Shown one piece after another: positions 42,383 through 54,810 of a DNA stretch of 64,000 nucleotides. The stretch is from Purpureocillium takamizusanense. Its lineage: Eukaryota > Ascomycota > Sordariomycetes > Hypocreales > Ophiocordycipitaceae. Position numbers and translations under genes: made by a program. The notes under the pieces were generated by a model. That model had not been told where the DNA came from and made no database searches. It worked only from the letters and a program-made list of their open reading frames with translations. The stretch is taken from positions 3,720,001 through 3,784,000 of the forward strand of contig NC_063069.1 of the NCBI RefSeq assembly GCF_022605165.1, given 5' to 3'. Every line of letters starts with the position of its first letter. The stretch's first letter is position 1.

Positions 42383-44935
42383 ATCCGGCACAGGTGGTAG
42401 GCAAGAAAGTTAGTAGGCCACGCCCTACGGCGCCACAGGCGGATGGCGTGCGATGGCGACGTGCAGTGACTCGACGCTAACGCGCTGCTGGCACTGATGA
42501 TTGACGGGAGGTGGGCAAATCAATCGTCCATGCGATTGACAAGCCGAAAGGCGCTGGCGCCAGATGCAGCCACCGAGTGTCCATACTAGTAGGTAGTGCC
42601 TTTGCGCGCGACGCGCCGGTAGCGGAAGGCCGCCTGACGCCATCCATCGCAGCCACTGAAGGGTACCAAGTACTAAGGTAAGGTATGGTGGTACAGTCAG
42701 CGGTGGGCTGCTGACTGATGTGTGCTGAGCTGATGGGCGTTTTCGCTTCTGCTGCTGCGGTGGCGGCTGTCGGTACGTCCACCGCTAGTAGCGTTCACCA
42801 CCGTTCCAGGAGGTCATGAGGTGCCGTGTCAAAAGTCGACTGCGCGCCCTACCGACGACGCCATGACATGTATGTCCCTGATGAGGAACTAGGTTTGGAT
42901 TCATCCCTGTGGATCCTCTACTGCAACGACTACTGCCGGCGCTGAGGTTAGACTCGCCGGCGCCATATCATACTACCTGAGCAGTAGCAAGAGGCTCTGC
43001 ACAGTACCTGTAACAAGAGGCTCTGTGCAGTAGATTCTGCACCGATGCACCCATCTCTACCTAGGCGTCCTTGAGCGCTGTGGATTCTCTCCCGCGCTAG
43101 GTAGACTCTGTAGATGCCTGTTGCCGCCCATCCATCCGCCCATGATGTGATGCCCTGTCGTCTCATGGTAGGTCCATGCTAGTACGTTGTAGCCTTTCAC
43201 ACGATGCACACATGTTTCGGCCGGGCTCACTGGCCCGCCGGTCTTTGTCCGCCGCCCTGTGTCCGCCGGCAAGGTCAAAGCCACCGATCCAGCCAGCCGT
43301 GATGGATGCGATTCGACGACACAGCCACGTGTCAGACTACTTATTACCAAGCACACGATAGTATACAATCGATTCACATAAGACACGTGCAGTCCAGTCC
43401 CAACTACGTACGATGCTCTCGTACTCCGTATTGTGCTGGCCGGTCATCGGCCCCCCCCGCCGTCCGCCGGCGGCCGCACCGCCGTTTGACCTCGCGGCCA
43501 TGTGGTAGTGATGAACCATCATGGCCGCCCGCACGCCCCGCTGCCACGCCCGCCGATTTACTTTTCCGCCAGACACACCGCATCGCATCATCATGTGTCT
43601 GTTCGTACTACGTACTTCGTGCGTTCCGTGCATTGGCGGCCCCCATGGATGAGGCTCTCGGCCCCGGCGAAATCATGGGGCGGCGGGCGGGAGGGCGGGC
43701 GGGCTCCACCATTGATCGCGGCGGCCGAAGTGATGGAGAGAGAGGAGAAGAGGAAGAGAGAGTGTGTGATGAAGCGGTCGGCCGGTTCGGGGACCCACCG
43801 CGACGATGGAGAAGACGGGGCACGTTGCAAGTTTACTGCTGCTAGTGGGAGGAGGAGGAGGACCCGGCGGGCGGTCAGTAGTCTTCTCATGGGAGATTTT
43901 GAAGCCTGCCTGAAGGCCCGATTGGGATGTTGGCGCGAGAAACGATGAGGTTGGGTTTTTACTTACTTCTCCATTCCTCTTCAAAGGGGGCCGACTCCAT
44001 CGCGGACGCTCACGCCCGTTCGCTCCACGGGGATAGACAGAGACCAACAAGCTGCGTACTTAATTACTCATTCGTGGTAGCAACGAAGAGTAAGTAAGGT
44101 AGGTAGGTAACTTGGGGAGGTTGCATTCCGTGGGGTCTTGCAGGTGTTGTCGTTGTTGCTAACAAAGCGACCACCTTGGGGGAACGGGAGCTGCTGCTGC
44201 AGTCCTTACGAGGCGCCACGTCCTCGAAATGGTATATAATAGACCGTGTAATAAGACGTCATTCGCGACGAGAAAAACACCCGCAGACAGGATGCCGGCA
44301 GGGCATCCATCCAGCCATCTACCGAGGCAGCCTTGATTAATCGTCAGCAGAGGAGGGCATGCCGCATGCACGCGCTACTTCTGTTTGTTGCAGCGTGGCA
44401 ACGGACAGGGCCACGATGCGATGCGACACACGGGCACACCCTAGCGGGTTGGGCAAGAGGACGAAGGACGACTTGTATTCTGCTGATGCTGCTGTTGCCA
44501 TTGTCGGAGCCGGAACCACACCACATCGCAGAGGAGGGTTTAAAGTGGGCATGCAAGCGGACCTAGCGGCAGGAGCCCCAAAAGCTCCACCAACCAGCCC
44601 GGCCCAGGCGTGTAGATGTCGAGCTGAAGCCCGTGGGGCTTCCGCGCCTTACTTGGTTGTTCGCGGTGGAGCCATCATGTCCAAGTCACTCCCACTCTCA
44701 CTCTCTCTCGCTCTCTGTCCCTTCTTTGTTACCCATCGTGAATGCACGGGTCACATCACATGCAGCAGCGGGAGAGAGGAGCATGTCTCCCGCCCGCCGC
44801 GCGCCTTATTGCAATGGGGGCCCCTTGTCATGTCCATGTCCGTGTGTCCCCTTGGTCGTCAAAGATGGGGTCCATTAGTTAGTAGTCGAACCCCCACGGA
44901 GCGACCAATTTGATCAGAAAGCCAGGGCACTACTA

Positions 44936-44975
44936 ACGTCGGACCCCTGCAGATGGGCACCCCCCCGGTTGGGCA
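44936..44975 (+). repeat. Left terminal inverted repeat, copy 2
   Basis: Perfect 40-bp match to the reverse complement of 46748-46787. Confidence 0.97.
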
Positions 44976-45061
44976 GCAATAACAACAACACAACGCGATA
45001 TCGTGACTTGACGCCACGACTGCAAAAGAAGCCCAAATAAGCCACTTTTTGGATATATGGT

Positions 45062-46645
45062 CTATTGAAGCTGCCATTCAATGCAGAGACTCTCAAATTC
45101 GCGCTGTTGGGCCAGCCTGGCGTTGGCTGCCGGGTTAAGCATACGAGCTAGCTTCTTACGGGTCTTAATAACTTGCTCAATTTTCCTAAACCGATCGTTA
45201 GGATCTAGGCCGACTTTCTGCTTCTTATGAGGGCGATGTCGATCTAATTGATGCTCTAATTACTATATACGAGCTTAGGCAGCTATAAGAGCTATATTTT
45301 GCTTGTTAAGACCGCGGCTAATTTTAGAGAAGAGGCGCCGGACCGTTCGAGTGGCCTCTCTATGTTCTACGACCCTAATAACGAAGTTGCGGACTTCCTA
45401 TGATCGTTAGGGTATTAGGACGTCATTAAAGTCATCGTATAACCGTTTATTTAGCGTCTTATATGCCCGTAGCGGCGAGACTATATCTTATAAGATAAGC
45501 CTACTCATAAGAGGCTTAGCCATATTGACTAGCTATAGACCTAACCTACGCTAGTTATTAAGGATCGTTTTTTGCGTTAAGCTAGTCTACCGGGCCTTAG
45601 AATAAGCCGTTAAGAAAAGAGCTTTACTAATTAGGCTATTATCGTTATGTAAGACCTATATCTCGAGCTCCTTCCTATATGCTAATTTGATCGGCCCGAA
45701 ATAAGAGATATTAAGCGGCTATAAGATATGCGATACGTATGCCGGTAGGAAAAGAAGGTATATATTATGTTTAAAGCATTCGAATATAAAATCGTTAGTC
45801 TAATGACTTCTATGGCTATCTACGATTAAAAGTCTCCGTTTATTTAGCGTCGTCTACGTCTACGGGATAAAGACTTCCTTAAGCTAGTCTAGAGCTACGG
45901 AATCGTTAGTCTAGCCCTTTGCCGTTATAGTAAAGTTCTAGTTATATAAAGAGCTAAGTTCGTCGGGAAACTATTATTGTTAAAGGTCCTGGCCTTTAAA
46001 GATTACGAGAGGCGTTAAGGCCCGGCCGGCTACCGAAACGCATTCGATAATTATAGTCTAATAACGTAATCTAACGCGCTTTCGGATAGTTAAGACCTTA
46101 TCTGCCCGGCTAAGTATAAGGCTATTATAACTAAGCCCTTCTAAGATGCCTATTTTATCTATATTATATCGGTCTTTTAGGTAGATAGCCTGGATTATAG
46201 GAAGGCTTAGCAATTAGAACTAGTCTCGGATGCGTAAGGTTGACGCACCGTTGATACGAGTTAAGTTAATAGACTTGCTTTTTATCGTCCGGACCTCTAG
46301 GTTTCGCCGCAAAAAGCTATTAATCTAGTTCTTGCCGAGAGGTTAAAGGTCTCCGCTAGCTTGAAGGACCCGGCTAGCGAAGGTCTTGAGTTGTAGATGC
46401 GTTGGAGGGAACCCTAAGGCGTCTTGAGTAATAGCCCAGTCTTTGAGATATCTCTCTTGGTCTTGAGATAGCCTTTGATTAGCTTCTTGGGCAGCTATAT
46501 ATGTTCTTCGGCCGGCTAAACGATGCTAGAGGGTTTGCCTTGGAACTCTATAGTCCCGAGCAGCCTTAGCTTGATACTCCCCGTTTCTTACGGCTGCGAC
46601 GGCAAGTTGGAGGTTTTCTTGGCTGTATTGGGCCCTTCGAGGCAT
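45062..46645 (-). pseudogene. Fot1/pogo-type transposase, interrupted by stops
   Basis: The frame from ATG 46645 to TAG 45062-45064 is 1,584 bp, exactly 528 codons, with no net frameshift. It opens MPRRAQYSQENLQ and continues in frame through YRVPRQTL before the first in-frame stop (TAG), followed by HRLAGRRT, typical of the HTH of Fot1-like enzymes. Later parts such as HLQLKTFASRVL and KSKSINS fit the CENP-B-type DNA-binding domain. The DDE region is too degraded to point to the three acidic residues. The protein once would have been 527 aa. It is non-functional in this copy. Confidence 0.88.
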
Positions 46646-46747
46646 CGTCAATAGCCTTATAAGCTTGTTTGGAAGAAAACGGTCAATTTGGTGTAGAAAA
46701 CGCGGTCGCGGCGCGTTGTTGTGATGTGGAAGGCGTGTTGGGGCGCG

Positions 46748-46787
46748 TGCCCAACCGGGGGGGTGCCCATCTGCAGGGGTCCGACGT
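46748..46787 (-). repeat. Right terminal inverted repeat, copy 2
   Basis: Perfect reverse complement of 44936-44975. Confidence 0.97.
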
Positions 46788-47930
46788 TAAACTACTAACC
46801 AATTGAGCCGGTACTTACTGCGTCTGGTCATCCAATTTACGGAAGTCCGCTGCTCCAGGCGGTACCTTGGTACCTGGTAGGCAGGGCGCCATGCGCAGTG
46901 GCCAGGGCACTCACTACCTACCTAGGTACTAAGGTACCGTCGCTGAGCCGCAGCCGTCGCCGTCGCCCGGGTACGGAGCCCGCTGTACGCTCGACTTGTC
47001 CAGCGAGTGACGGCCGGCCGCCGCAAACATTGAAACCGCATGGACGGCATCTCATCAACAAGGTTCGAGGTTCCCACAGCAGAGACCTGCATGATGGAAC
47101 ATGAACCTCCCCCGTTCCGCGACGCTGATTCGCCCGCTGGCCAGGCTTTATTTTTATTTTCACTTTTTCCCTTTTCCATTTCTTCCCTTTCGTCTGCAAA
47201 ACACGCGATGCTGCTCCATTGAAACGCTCTCCACCTCCATCTTGAAGGAGAGGACCCACGAAAACTCATCGCTTTTTTTTTTTCTATTTTTTCTTCAACG
47301 TAGCATGTATACTGCACTGTACCTTTTATGCTCCCCAAGCTCCCCATCCATCGTCTTGTTTGTTTGCGTCGTTGCTGCTGCTGCTACTATACCGTACTGC
47401 ACTGCACTGCACGGGCGGGCACGACAAGCTTTTTTTATTTTTATTTTTCATTTCTCCCCGGCTCCCCCCCCCCCCCCTTTCTCTGCTCTCTGACCACGGC
47501 CGCATCCACATGCGCATCTGCGATCCACCGAGCCGTTCCATAATCTGTTGTCGTTACCCAAGAGGAATCCACCCACCCGGTCCAGTCCATGGTGACATTT
47601 GTTGCATCCGGCCGCCGCTTCACCCAACGGTGGGTGTCGTTCCGTCTCACGGGGCCCGCAACGTCCGCCCTCTGTAGTCGTTGACGATGTTGTTGTTCTT
47701 GTAGGCGTTGGCAGCATCATGTCCCTTTCATGTACTTGCCACGTACTGTACTATACATGAGATGATGACATGCAATGGAGACTTGCCCACGGAATACTTA
47801 GTAACCACCCAACTGCAGTCAGTTACTAGAGGTAGTACCCTGCGCCGAACTTGGGCATGTCGTCCCACGGCGCTGCTGCAACTGCTGACAGCACTGGCAG
47901 AGCACCCTTTTCGCGTCAGATGACCTCAGC

Positions 47931-47952
47931 CACACACACACACACACACACA
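47931..47952 (+). repeat. CA microsatellite
   Basis: Eleven CA units. Confidence 0.85.
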
Positions 47953-48986
47953 CTACCCCTGGCCTCCTCCGTCATTCCCATGCCTATCTCCGGCGCTGTG
48001 TCCGGGCCGGCTTCCCTTCTCGGCCGTGCCGTCGTTCCGGCGCTCGGCCTCCGACAACGGACACGGGAGCAGTAGCATCACCAACGGCGTCAACCCGCAC
48101 CTCAAGGCCCCATCCCGCCCTATGCACCCGCAAGACGCTGCTACAACTGTAATGTACGTACTTACAGTACGTGTTTTAGTACGCACCTATTATACGTTTC
48201 TCCATGATTTCCCCTCCCCTCCCCTCCCCAGATCTTGGCCGCGACCGGAGACGACGCCCCGGATTCTTTAGGAGGGGGAGGGGGGTCATCGCCGTTGCTC
48301 ATGGGCACTCATCCCGCCATCCCGCCCTCCGCCCCGCGATCGACAGAGTGCAACTTTGACGGTGCCGCTTTCCATGCGAGGCCGCAAATAGTACTAACGT
48401 ACTGCACGTAGCAGTGATAGTAGTTGGCCAAGCCTGCCTTACGTACCTTTGTACACGACCGTACTCGCGCGTGCCCTGTTCCAGGGACGAACATGTGACG
48501 CCCGCTCACCAGCCCATCGCCTATTTTACCGTCTTACGTACAAAGTATTCCGCACCAGGAGAAGAAAAATATAACGAGGGTTGGATGTTGGCCGCTGCTT
48601 GTCCACGAGTGGCGCCCGCTTCGGAACCATCCGAGGGGCTTCGGTTCGCCGACTCGGCAAGGGTGCCAGACCACCCCCTTGGCCCTGTCCCCGTCCTACC
48701 CGCTGCGCCGGGACACATGATCTGAACGATGTCGCCAGCCAGCCACCGCTGCTGGCTCGTGCGCATGTGCGTGCCTGCGGCCAAGCCAAAGAAGAAGAAG
48801 TGACTCAATGTATATGGACAAGGAGCCAAAGGGGGGGGGGGATTGGCCGCGGACGGCCCGCGTCCACGTTTTCCGAGGCTGGATCGTTTGCCTCTCGACT
48901 TTTTTTGGCCCCCAAGGGACGGACCCAACAACAACTTCGCCTACGGGTATTGACTACTACTATCATCCACGACATTGCGTACCTAG

Positions 48987-49020
48987 GCAGCCAAGTATTA
49001 GGTAAAAATACCTTGGCTGC
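48987..49020. repeat. Perfect inverted repeat, potential hairpin
   Basis: GCAGCCAAG at 48987-48995 is perfectly complementary in reverse to CTTGGCTGC at 49012-49020. The 16-bp centre adds TATT against AATA with one bulged base, leaving a small loop. Confidence 0.75.
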
Positions 49021-49867
49021 TGCAGTTTCGCCGCCGCCGCCAGACGCACCCGCTTCGGAAGTGCTAGGCGTGACTCCGAGGATTTTTTCTGGAACATCGC
49101 CCCCGCCCGGAGCGCACTTGGCTTGTTGATGCCTGCTGGGACCGCCTTCAAGTCCAGGGAACCAGAACGCGAGCAGGGGTCTTTTCTTCCTTTCCTTCTC
49201 TAGAACGTACTGTACCTACCAACGTGCTACTAGTATACTTTGCATACTAATGGTGCCTCTCCCGGTCCCTGAATTGAGCGGAGGCGCCGTCAGCGCGGCG
49301 GCCCCGCGGGTCGCGAGTCAAAACGGCCGGCCGGCCCCCCTCGGCGGAACGCGCATACCTTCGGCATCCAGCGCCGCGAGGGAGGCTCGACCTGGGACCT
49401 AACAACCGAAACATCGAGCCGCCGTGGATCAAAAAGACTTTTTTTCTCTTACAGTAAGTACGTACTCTCTGTTACTTTGGCCCTTGTTCGCGGAGTCAGG
49501 AGCGCAGGGGTTCGTCTGTGGCCGAGGAGGGAACAAAGCAGCCAAGAAGTGATGAGAAACGGGAACGTGGACGGCCTGGCAGACAAGGGGACTCGACTCG
49601 GTCCGACACGCCCACCCACGTGGGTATGCATCGAGCGCCGCCGCGGCAGCTGCAGCAGCGGCAGCAGTCGCGGCTCGGATGGCGGATGTTGAGTAGTGGT
49701 ATCCTTGCGAAAGCGTAGTTATTCTGTACTCCGAATATACCAAGTTATTGTACATATTAGTCGTGCCTTGCGCCTAAACCGCCTCTTTGCGGTTCTCTCG
49801 ACGCACGATGCCCCCTGTCGGCGCAGCCACAGATCGTGCCTCACATATTGATCGCCCTGACCCTGCA

Positions 49868-49893
<26 letters not shown>
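49868..49893 (+). repeat. GT microsatellite
   Basis: Uninterrupted TG/GT run of about 13 units. Confidence 0.85.
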
Positions 49894-49898
<5 letters not shown>

Positions 49899-49967
49899 AC
49901 CTTGCAATCAATCGGCCGGTTGTCAGAGGCGGCTGTGAAACACGCAAGGTCAAAAACCCTCATCTAG

Positions 49968-50020
49968 CCATCCATTCACCATCCATCCACCCATCCATCC
50001 ACCCATCCATCCATCCATCA
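49968..50020 (+). repeat. ATCC/CATC tetranucleotide array
   Basis: Degenerate array of CCAT/ATCC units over about 50 bp. Confidence 0.8.
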
Positions 50021-52490
50021 TCCGCGCTTCCGCACTTCCGTCGGGCGGGCCAGGGCACGCAAACAGCAGCACCGGCAGATTACCGTACAGACCGCCGAAG
50101 GCTACGAGCGTGGGCCGCCCTGCAAGGAACTGCATGCGCGCACACCAGCACACCACCACCATGATGATCCTTGGATCCCTCCCGCCCGATCGATCGACAG
50201 AGAGAGGGAGGGAGGGACCAGACGACCGCCCGACCATTTCCCACGACAGGGTGCACCCTGGTACATAGTGGTAACAAGCGCGGTATACCTACGTAGTAGG
50301 TATTCCTGCTAGTAACTGGCAGTGACGCCTCCGCGACAACACTGCCACTGTACGAGGCACCGACCGCGCGCGCGCCTTGATACCAGACGACAGGTATAGT
50401 ACTTTGTACGCGCTACAGTATACAGGACGACTGCGGCATGGAGACTGTCGAACAAGCGACCGACAAGCGCGGGAGCACGTATGCGGCGGCACGCATCGTC
50501 TGATCCGGGACCCGTTGCGCAGGCCGTGCAGAAATACATCAACCAGAAAGCCAACACGGGGTGGGAAGAAGGGGGGGCCGCCACTCCCGCGCTGCCATCA
50601 CGCCACCAACATCACAGCTGACGCGGGCGCTGCTGCTTCGTACAGTGTGTACGTACTACGCAAGTACTGAACATGCCACTGCTCCACTGCCGCCCCCCGC
50701 CGCCGCCGCCGCGGGAAACGACAGCCTGGGAACGGGCTGCTGCTAATGCCGCCGCCGACCAAAAGAGGGGAGTAAACGGAGCCCGGCGGGAGGCGATAGC
50801 CACTCATGGACGCCAACGGTGGCATTCCAAGTCGCCCGTCCAGAAAATGGCGGTCCGTCGAAATTTTTTGAATTTTTTTTGGCTGGTTTTGTCCTTGCTC
50901 GGACTCCTCCCGCGCGCCTTACTCGTAGCAGAGTCAATTGTCCCGTCCTGGTGGGCCCCGCCGAGTGGTGCTGCGAGCGGCCGGGGGATGCGCGCCGCCA
51001 AGTGGGGCCGGAGCCCCCGAAGCCCGGGACAGCGACTCCGTGGACGGGGTCCTACCGGCCTTGTCTCGTCGGGGGCACGTACTTGCACAATAGCTGCAGT
51101 GCAGTCGGCATTGTCATCATGGGTACGGAGGAGGAAGGGGAGCATGACCATGCGGGGACGTGGGGGGCCTCGTCGAGGTGGCATTCGATGGTGGTGGTGA
51201 TGGTGATGAGGGTAAGAGGGGGATCACGCGCATCGCATGGAGATTTGCGCAGACGAAAATGAACCAAACGTACGTATGAGATCGCATCCTAAAAAAGAAG
51301 TCTCTGACTCTGACAAGGGAAAATATCTGCTGCATGAGCCCACTCGCTCTGATATTGTCCATCTCCGTCGTATTACCCCCAATTTTCGGCCCCGATGCGA
51401 TGCCGACTGCAACGGTGACAGACAATCGAATCCATCTGTACTGCCCTTATTCTGCACCATTTCCATGCAGTCATCACCATCTGGTTAGGTGATTAGTTCG
51501 TTTGCCGCCAACCCCAGGGCTGGACGCGGTTCGCAAGCCCTATACTGACCGTCTGGTGTCAAGTACGAGCTGAGCTCCCGCTTCGACTTTCATCAAGGTT
51601 GTCTTGACCTTTTTCAACGAGATATAATAGTCAGCTTACATACCATCACCTACGGACGGCTAGCGAGGAGAAATTTGTCGACTCGAGTCCCATTGCGGCC
51701 GATAAGTCCCTCCGCCATCGGTCGACCGTGTCTAATGCTCTCGTCATGACATTGAGCGAACTTGCCATATACTTTTTGGACTCTCCATTTAGAATATCAA
51801 CCGTTTGTCCATACAAGACGCGAGACTCTCATCTTCATGCTAGACTGTGGCCCCTCGACTCGGCCGACGCACGAGCCAGACTGCATATTGAAAGGGAGCG
51901 CTGATACTGGCCGCCCTTTAGATGCCAGTGCCAGTGCCATTGGCCTCGGACTGAGCCCTTAGCGTACTTCGAAATTGCAAGCCTTTTCATTGCCTCCTCA
52001 TTCAATCGGCAAATGGCGGCGGTCGAGACAAAAGAAGCGGGCGGTGACGTGGGCGGAGGCCACCACCTGCCCTGGGCCTGGGCGGACGGCGGCTCATTGA
52101 AGACTTTCGACGAGCAGCGCGCTATTCATCCAATTGGATCGCTGCCGAGGAAATTGGCATTACGAATCAAATGACTGACTTTCCTCTGCTTGAGAAGTTG
52201 CACACCACGCACCTTCCTTCAATTCCCTTCGCAGCATAGAAGTGGCAGGTGCGGGGCAAAGCCACCTCCGCATTCCACGCCGGACATTGCCGGCGCAACA
52301 ACTTCACTCCTCCCTTATCGACGCATCAATCGACGGCGCGCAGCATCATTAAATTGAACCGCTGCAGTCGAGTTGACCCCCGCACGAGCCTCGTGCGTAA
52401 CGTTACCGCTTTGTTTAACCGCCTTCCCCCACGCCGAGTCGTCGAGGTGAGATGATCGGCGTGTGGGGTAGCTGCAGGTAGGTAGAGAGC

Positions 52491-52497
52491 TATATCA
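52491..52497 (+). promoter_or_regulatory. Possible TATA box of the GH20 gene
   Basis: TATATCA about 85 bp upstream of the ATG at 52582. Confidence 0.35.
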
Positions 52498-52581
52498 AAA
52501 CAACGCGGAGACCCCTGGACCTCGACCTGGAGAGCTTCTCATACCTCGTCGGGTCGTTGATTCATATCCCGCGACGCAACG

Positions 52582-54396
52582 ATGCACGTGCGCAACACCC
52601 TCGTGGCTCTCGCCGCGCTCGCCCTCGGCCCGGCCGACGCGCTCTGGCCCATCCCCAAGGCGGCCAAGACGGGCGACAAGGTCCTCTTCATCGACCAGAC
52701 GGTCAAGGTGTCGTACAATGGCCAGCAGGTGCGTCAGACTCGGAAACTCGCTCCAGGAGTCCACAGTGGCACTGACGTCTCGTTCATGTAGATCAGCTAC
52801 ACCGCTGGCTACGAACCGCCCGCCGGTCCCAGATTCAACAGCAGGGACATGGTCCAGGGCGGCGTCTCGCGGACCTTTGACGCCATCTTTCAGCACGGCT
52901 TCGTCCCATGGATGCTCCGCGGGCGAGACGAAAAATACGAGCCAGACCTGCACAGCGCGCCCTCGAGACGCCTCAGGACGCTCGACATCACACAGACGGG
53001 CAACGACAGCACGCACACGTTCAAGCCGCTCGCGGGCCAGCTCGACGAGTCGTACACGCTCAACGTGACGGCCGATGGGCGGGCCTCGATCCGCGCCGTC
53101 TCATCCATTGGCGTCCTTCGCGCCCTCGAGACCTTCTCGCAGCTCTTCTGGAAGCACAGCGCCGGCACCGCCTGGTACACGGCCCTGGCCCCTGTCTCCG
53201 TCGCGGACACGCCCAAATTCCCCCATCGCGGCATCCTGCTCGACGTCAGCCGCCACTGGTTCCCCGTCGACGACATCAGGCGCACCATCGATGGCCTCGC
53301 CATGAACAAGATGAACGTCCTACACCTGCACATCACCGATACCCAGTCGTGGCCGCTCGAGATTCCGGCCCTGCCACGCCTCACCGAGGCCGGCGCCCAC
53401 GCTCCCGGCCTGACCTACTCGCCCAAGGACATCGCCGGCCTGTACGAGTACGCCATCCACCGCGGCGTGCAAATCATCATGGAGATTGACATGCCCGGCC
53501 ATATCGGCATCGAGGACGCCTACCCCGGCAAGTCGGTCGCGTTCAACGCCAAGCCCTACGAGTGGTACTGCTCGCAGCCCCCCTGCGGTTCCTTCAAGCT
53601 CAACAGCTCCGACACGTTCGAGTTCCTCGACGCGCTCTTCGCCGACCTGCTACCGCGTGTCTCCCCCTACGCTGCCTACTTTCACACCGGCGGCGACGAA
53701 TACAAAGCCAACAACTCGCTGCTCGACCCAGGCCTGCGCACCAACGACCTCACCGTGCTGCAGCCGCTGCTCCAAAAGTTCCTCGACTTTGCCCACGGAA
53801 AAGTTCGTGCCCACGGCCTCGCCCCCTTTGTCTGGGAGGAGATGGTGCTGCAGTGGAATGCGACCGTCGGCAATGACGTGGTGATTCAGTCGTGGCTCGG
53901 CTCCGGTGCCATCAAGAAGCTCACCGACGCCGGCCACAAGGTCATCGACAGCAGCAACGAGTTCCTCTACCTCGACTGCGGCCGCGGCGAGTTTATCGAT
54001 TACGAGACGGGACCGGCCTTCCAAAAGGCGTACCCTTTCAACGACTGGTGCAACCCGACCAAGAACTGGCGCGTCGTCTACACGCATGACCCGCTCGTCG
54101 GCCTGTCCAAGGCGTCGGCGGCGCGCGTCATCGGCGGCGAGGCGCCCGTGTGGACCGAGACCATCGACCCGGCCAGCGTCGACACCATCATCTGGCCCCG
54201 CGGCGCCGCCGCCGGCGAGGCCTGGTGGTCGGGCTACCAGGACCCAGACACGGGCCGCAACAGGTCCATGTATGACGTCCGCATCCGCCTTTCGGAGCAG
54301 CGCGAGCGCATGCTGGCCCGCGGGGTCAAGGCCACGGCCATTACGCAGTTGTGGTGCAACCAGGCGGCCAAGGATGACTGTGCGGGCACGCAGTAG
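52582..54396 (+). CDS. Secreted GH20 beta-N-acetylhexosaminidase
   Basis: Exons 52582-52728 and 52792-54396 (63-bp intron, CAG|gtgcgt...tag|ATC); 583 aa. The signal peptide covers about 1-20 (LVALAALALGPADA). A GH20b-like N-domain (about 20-185) precedes the barrel, which starts FPHRGILLDVSRHWFP. Catalytic motif: HTGGDEY with Asp351-Glu352, the Asp that orients the substrate's 2-acetamido group and the acid/base Glu. Further markers are NKMNVLHLHITDTQSWP, EIDMPGH, FVWEEM and the C-terminal GEAPVWTE and WPRGAAAGEAWWSG. It releases terminal GlcNAc or GalNAc, for example from chito-oligosaccharides made by GH18 chitinases. Full length for the fungal NAGase family. It is convergent with the subtilisin gene. 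Confidence 0.97.
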
Positions 54397-54810
54397 TCAC
54401 GTAGAAGGTCGCCCAGTAAGGGATTATGAGCACGACATGCGTCGTCTCGATTCATAGAGTTATATAGTAGAGCCGCAAAGCATACATACGTACGTGCGTG
54501 CGTGCATGCAAGTTTACTCATGTTTGTTGCAGTCGCCGTGAGTGACATTTCGCGTAGATGCGGCGAGCAAGGGAATGTACGCATAGTAAAGGCTGCATGT
54601 TGCGCATAAGATCGCATACCTGAGCCACGTATGAAAAATACCCTAGATTAAGGGGCTTAAAGTGTGCGGTCAGCTGGTTGCTCTATGATCTGACACTTCT
54701 GATCTGATAGTTGTATATATAATAGAGCTGCCTAAGCGGCAGCCTCGACAAAAATCTATATGCCTCGAAATCTATACATGAAGCGTCTCGTGTCATGCAC
54801 TCTCAGTCGG
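54397..54810. other. Convergent intergenic region
   Basis: 414 bp between two stops, with AT-rich parts near 54650-54730 suitable for transcript ends. No gene. Confidence 0.55.

Larger units (their letters stand above)
39424..44935. other. Gene-poor region left of transposon copy 2
   Basis: 5.5 kb with many short ORFs on all frames and no family features, signal peptides or linked exons. Simple repeats are frequent: a GTC run at 41662-41680, a TGGC run at 42278-42303 and a CTG run at 42361-42382. TACCTAGG- and GGTACC-type short motifs recur. I see no gene that I can support. Confidence 0.5.
44936..46787 (-). mobile_element. Fot1/pogo-like DNA transposon, copy 2
   Basis: 1,852 bp, flanked by TA at 44934-44935 and 46788-46789. 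Perfect 40-bp terminal inverted repeats lie at 44936-44975 and 46748-46787. It has the same orientation and length as copy 1 and is less AT-rich. The transposase frame is partly readable: the N-terminus (from an ATG at 46645), a second helix-turn-helix-like part and a TAG at 45062-45064 are clear, but many stops remain. Some sites are mutated here and not in copy 1 (for example near 45800), so both copies were hit independently. It sits inside a gene-poor region. Confidence 0.95.
46788..52581. other. Gene-poor region right of transposon copy 2
   Basis: 5.8 kb without a gene that I can support. It carries T-rich and poly-C runs near 47150-47480, CA and GT microsatellites, an ATCC array, a perfect hairpin at 48987-49020 and several GGTACC/CCTAGG motifs (46860-46940). 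The last kilobase is the promoter side of the GH20 gene. Confidence 0.5.

Noticed and set aside
43306..43948. Overlapping ORFs up to 179 aa in the gene-poor region
   Set aside because: Several frames open at once, Arg/His/Pro-rich, no signal or domain; expected by chance in GC-rich DNA.
49968..50020. ATCC array considered as a CRISPR-like or regulatory repeat
   Set aside because: A plain tetranucleotide microsatellite without spacers; the DNA is eukaryotic.
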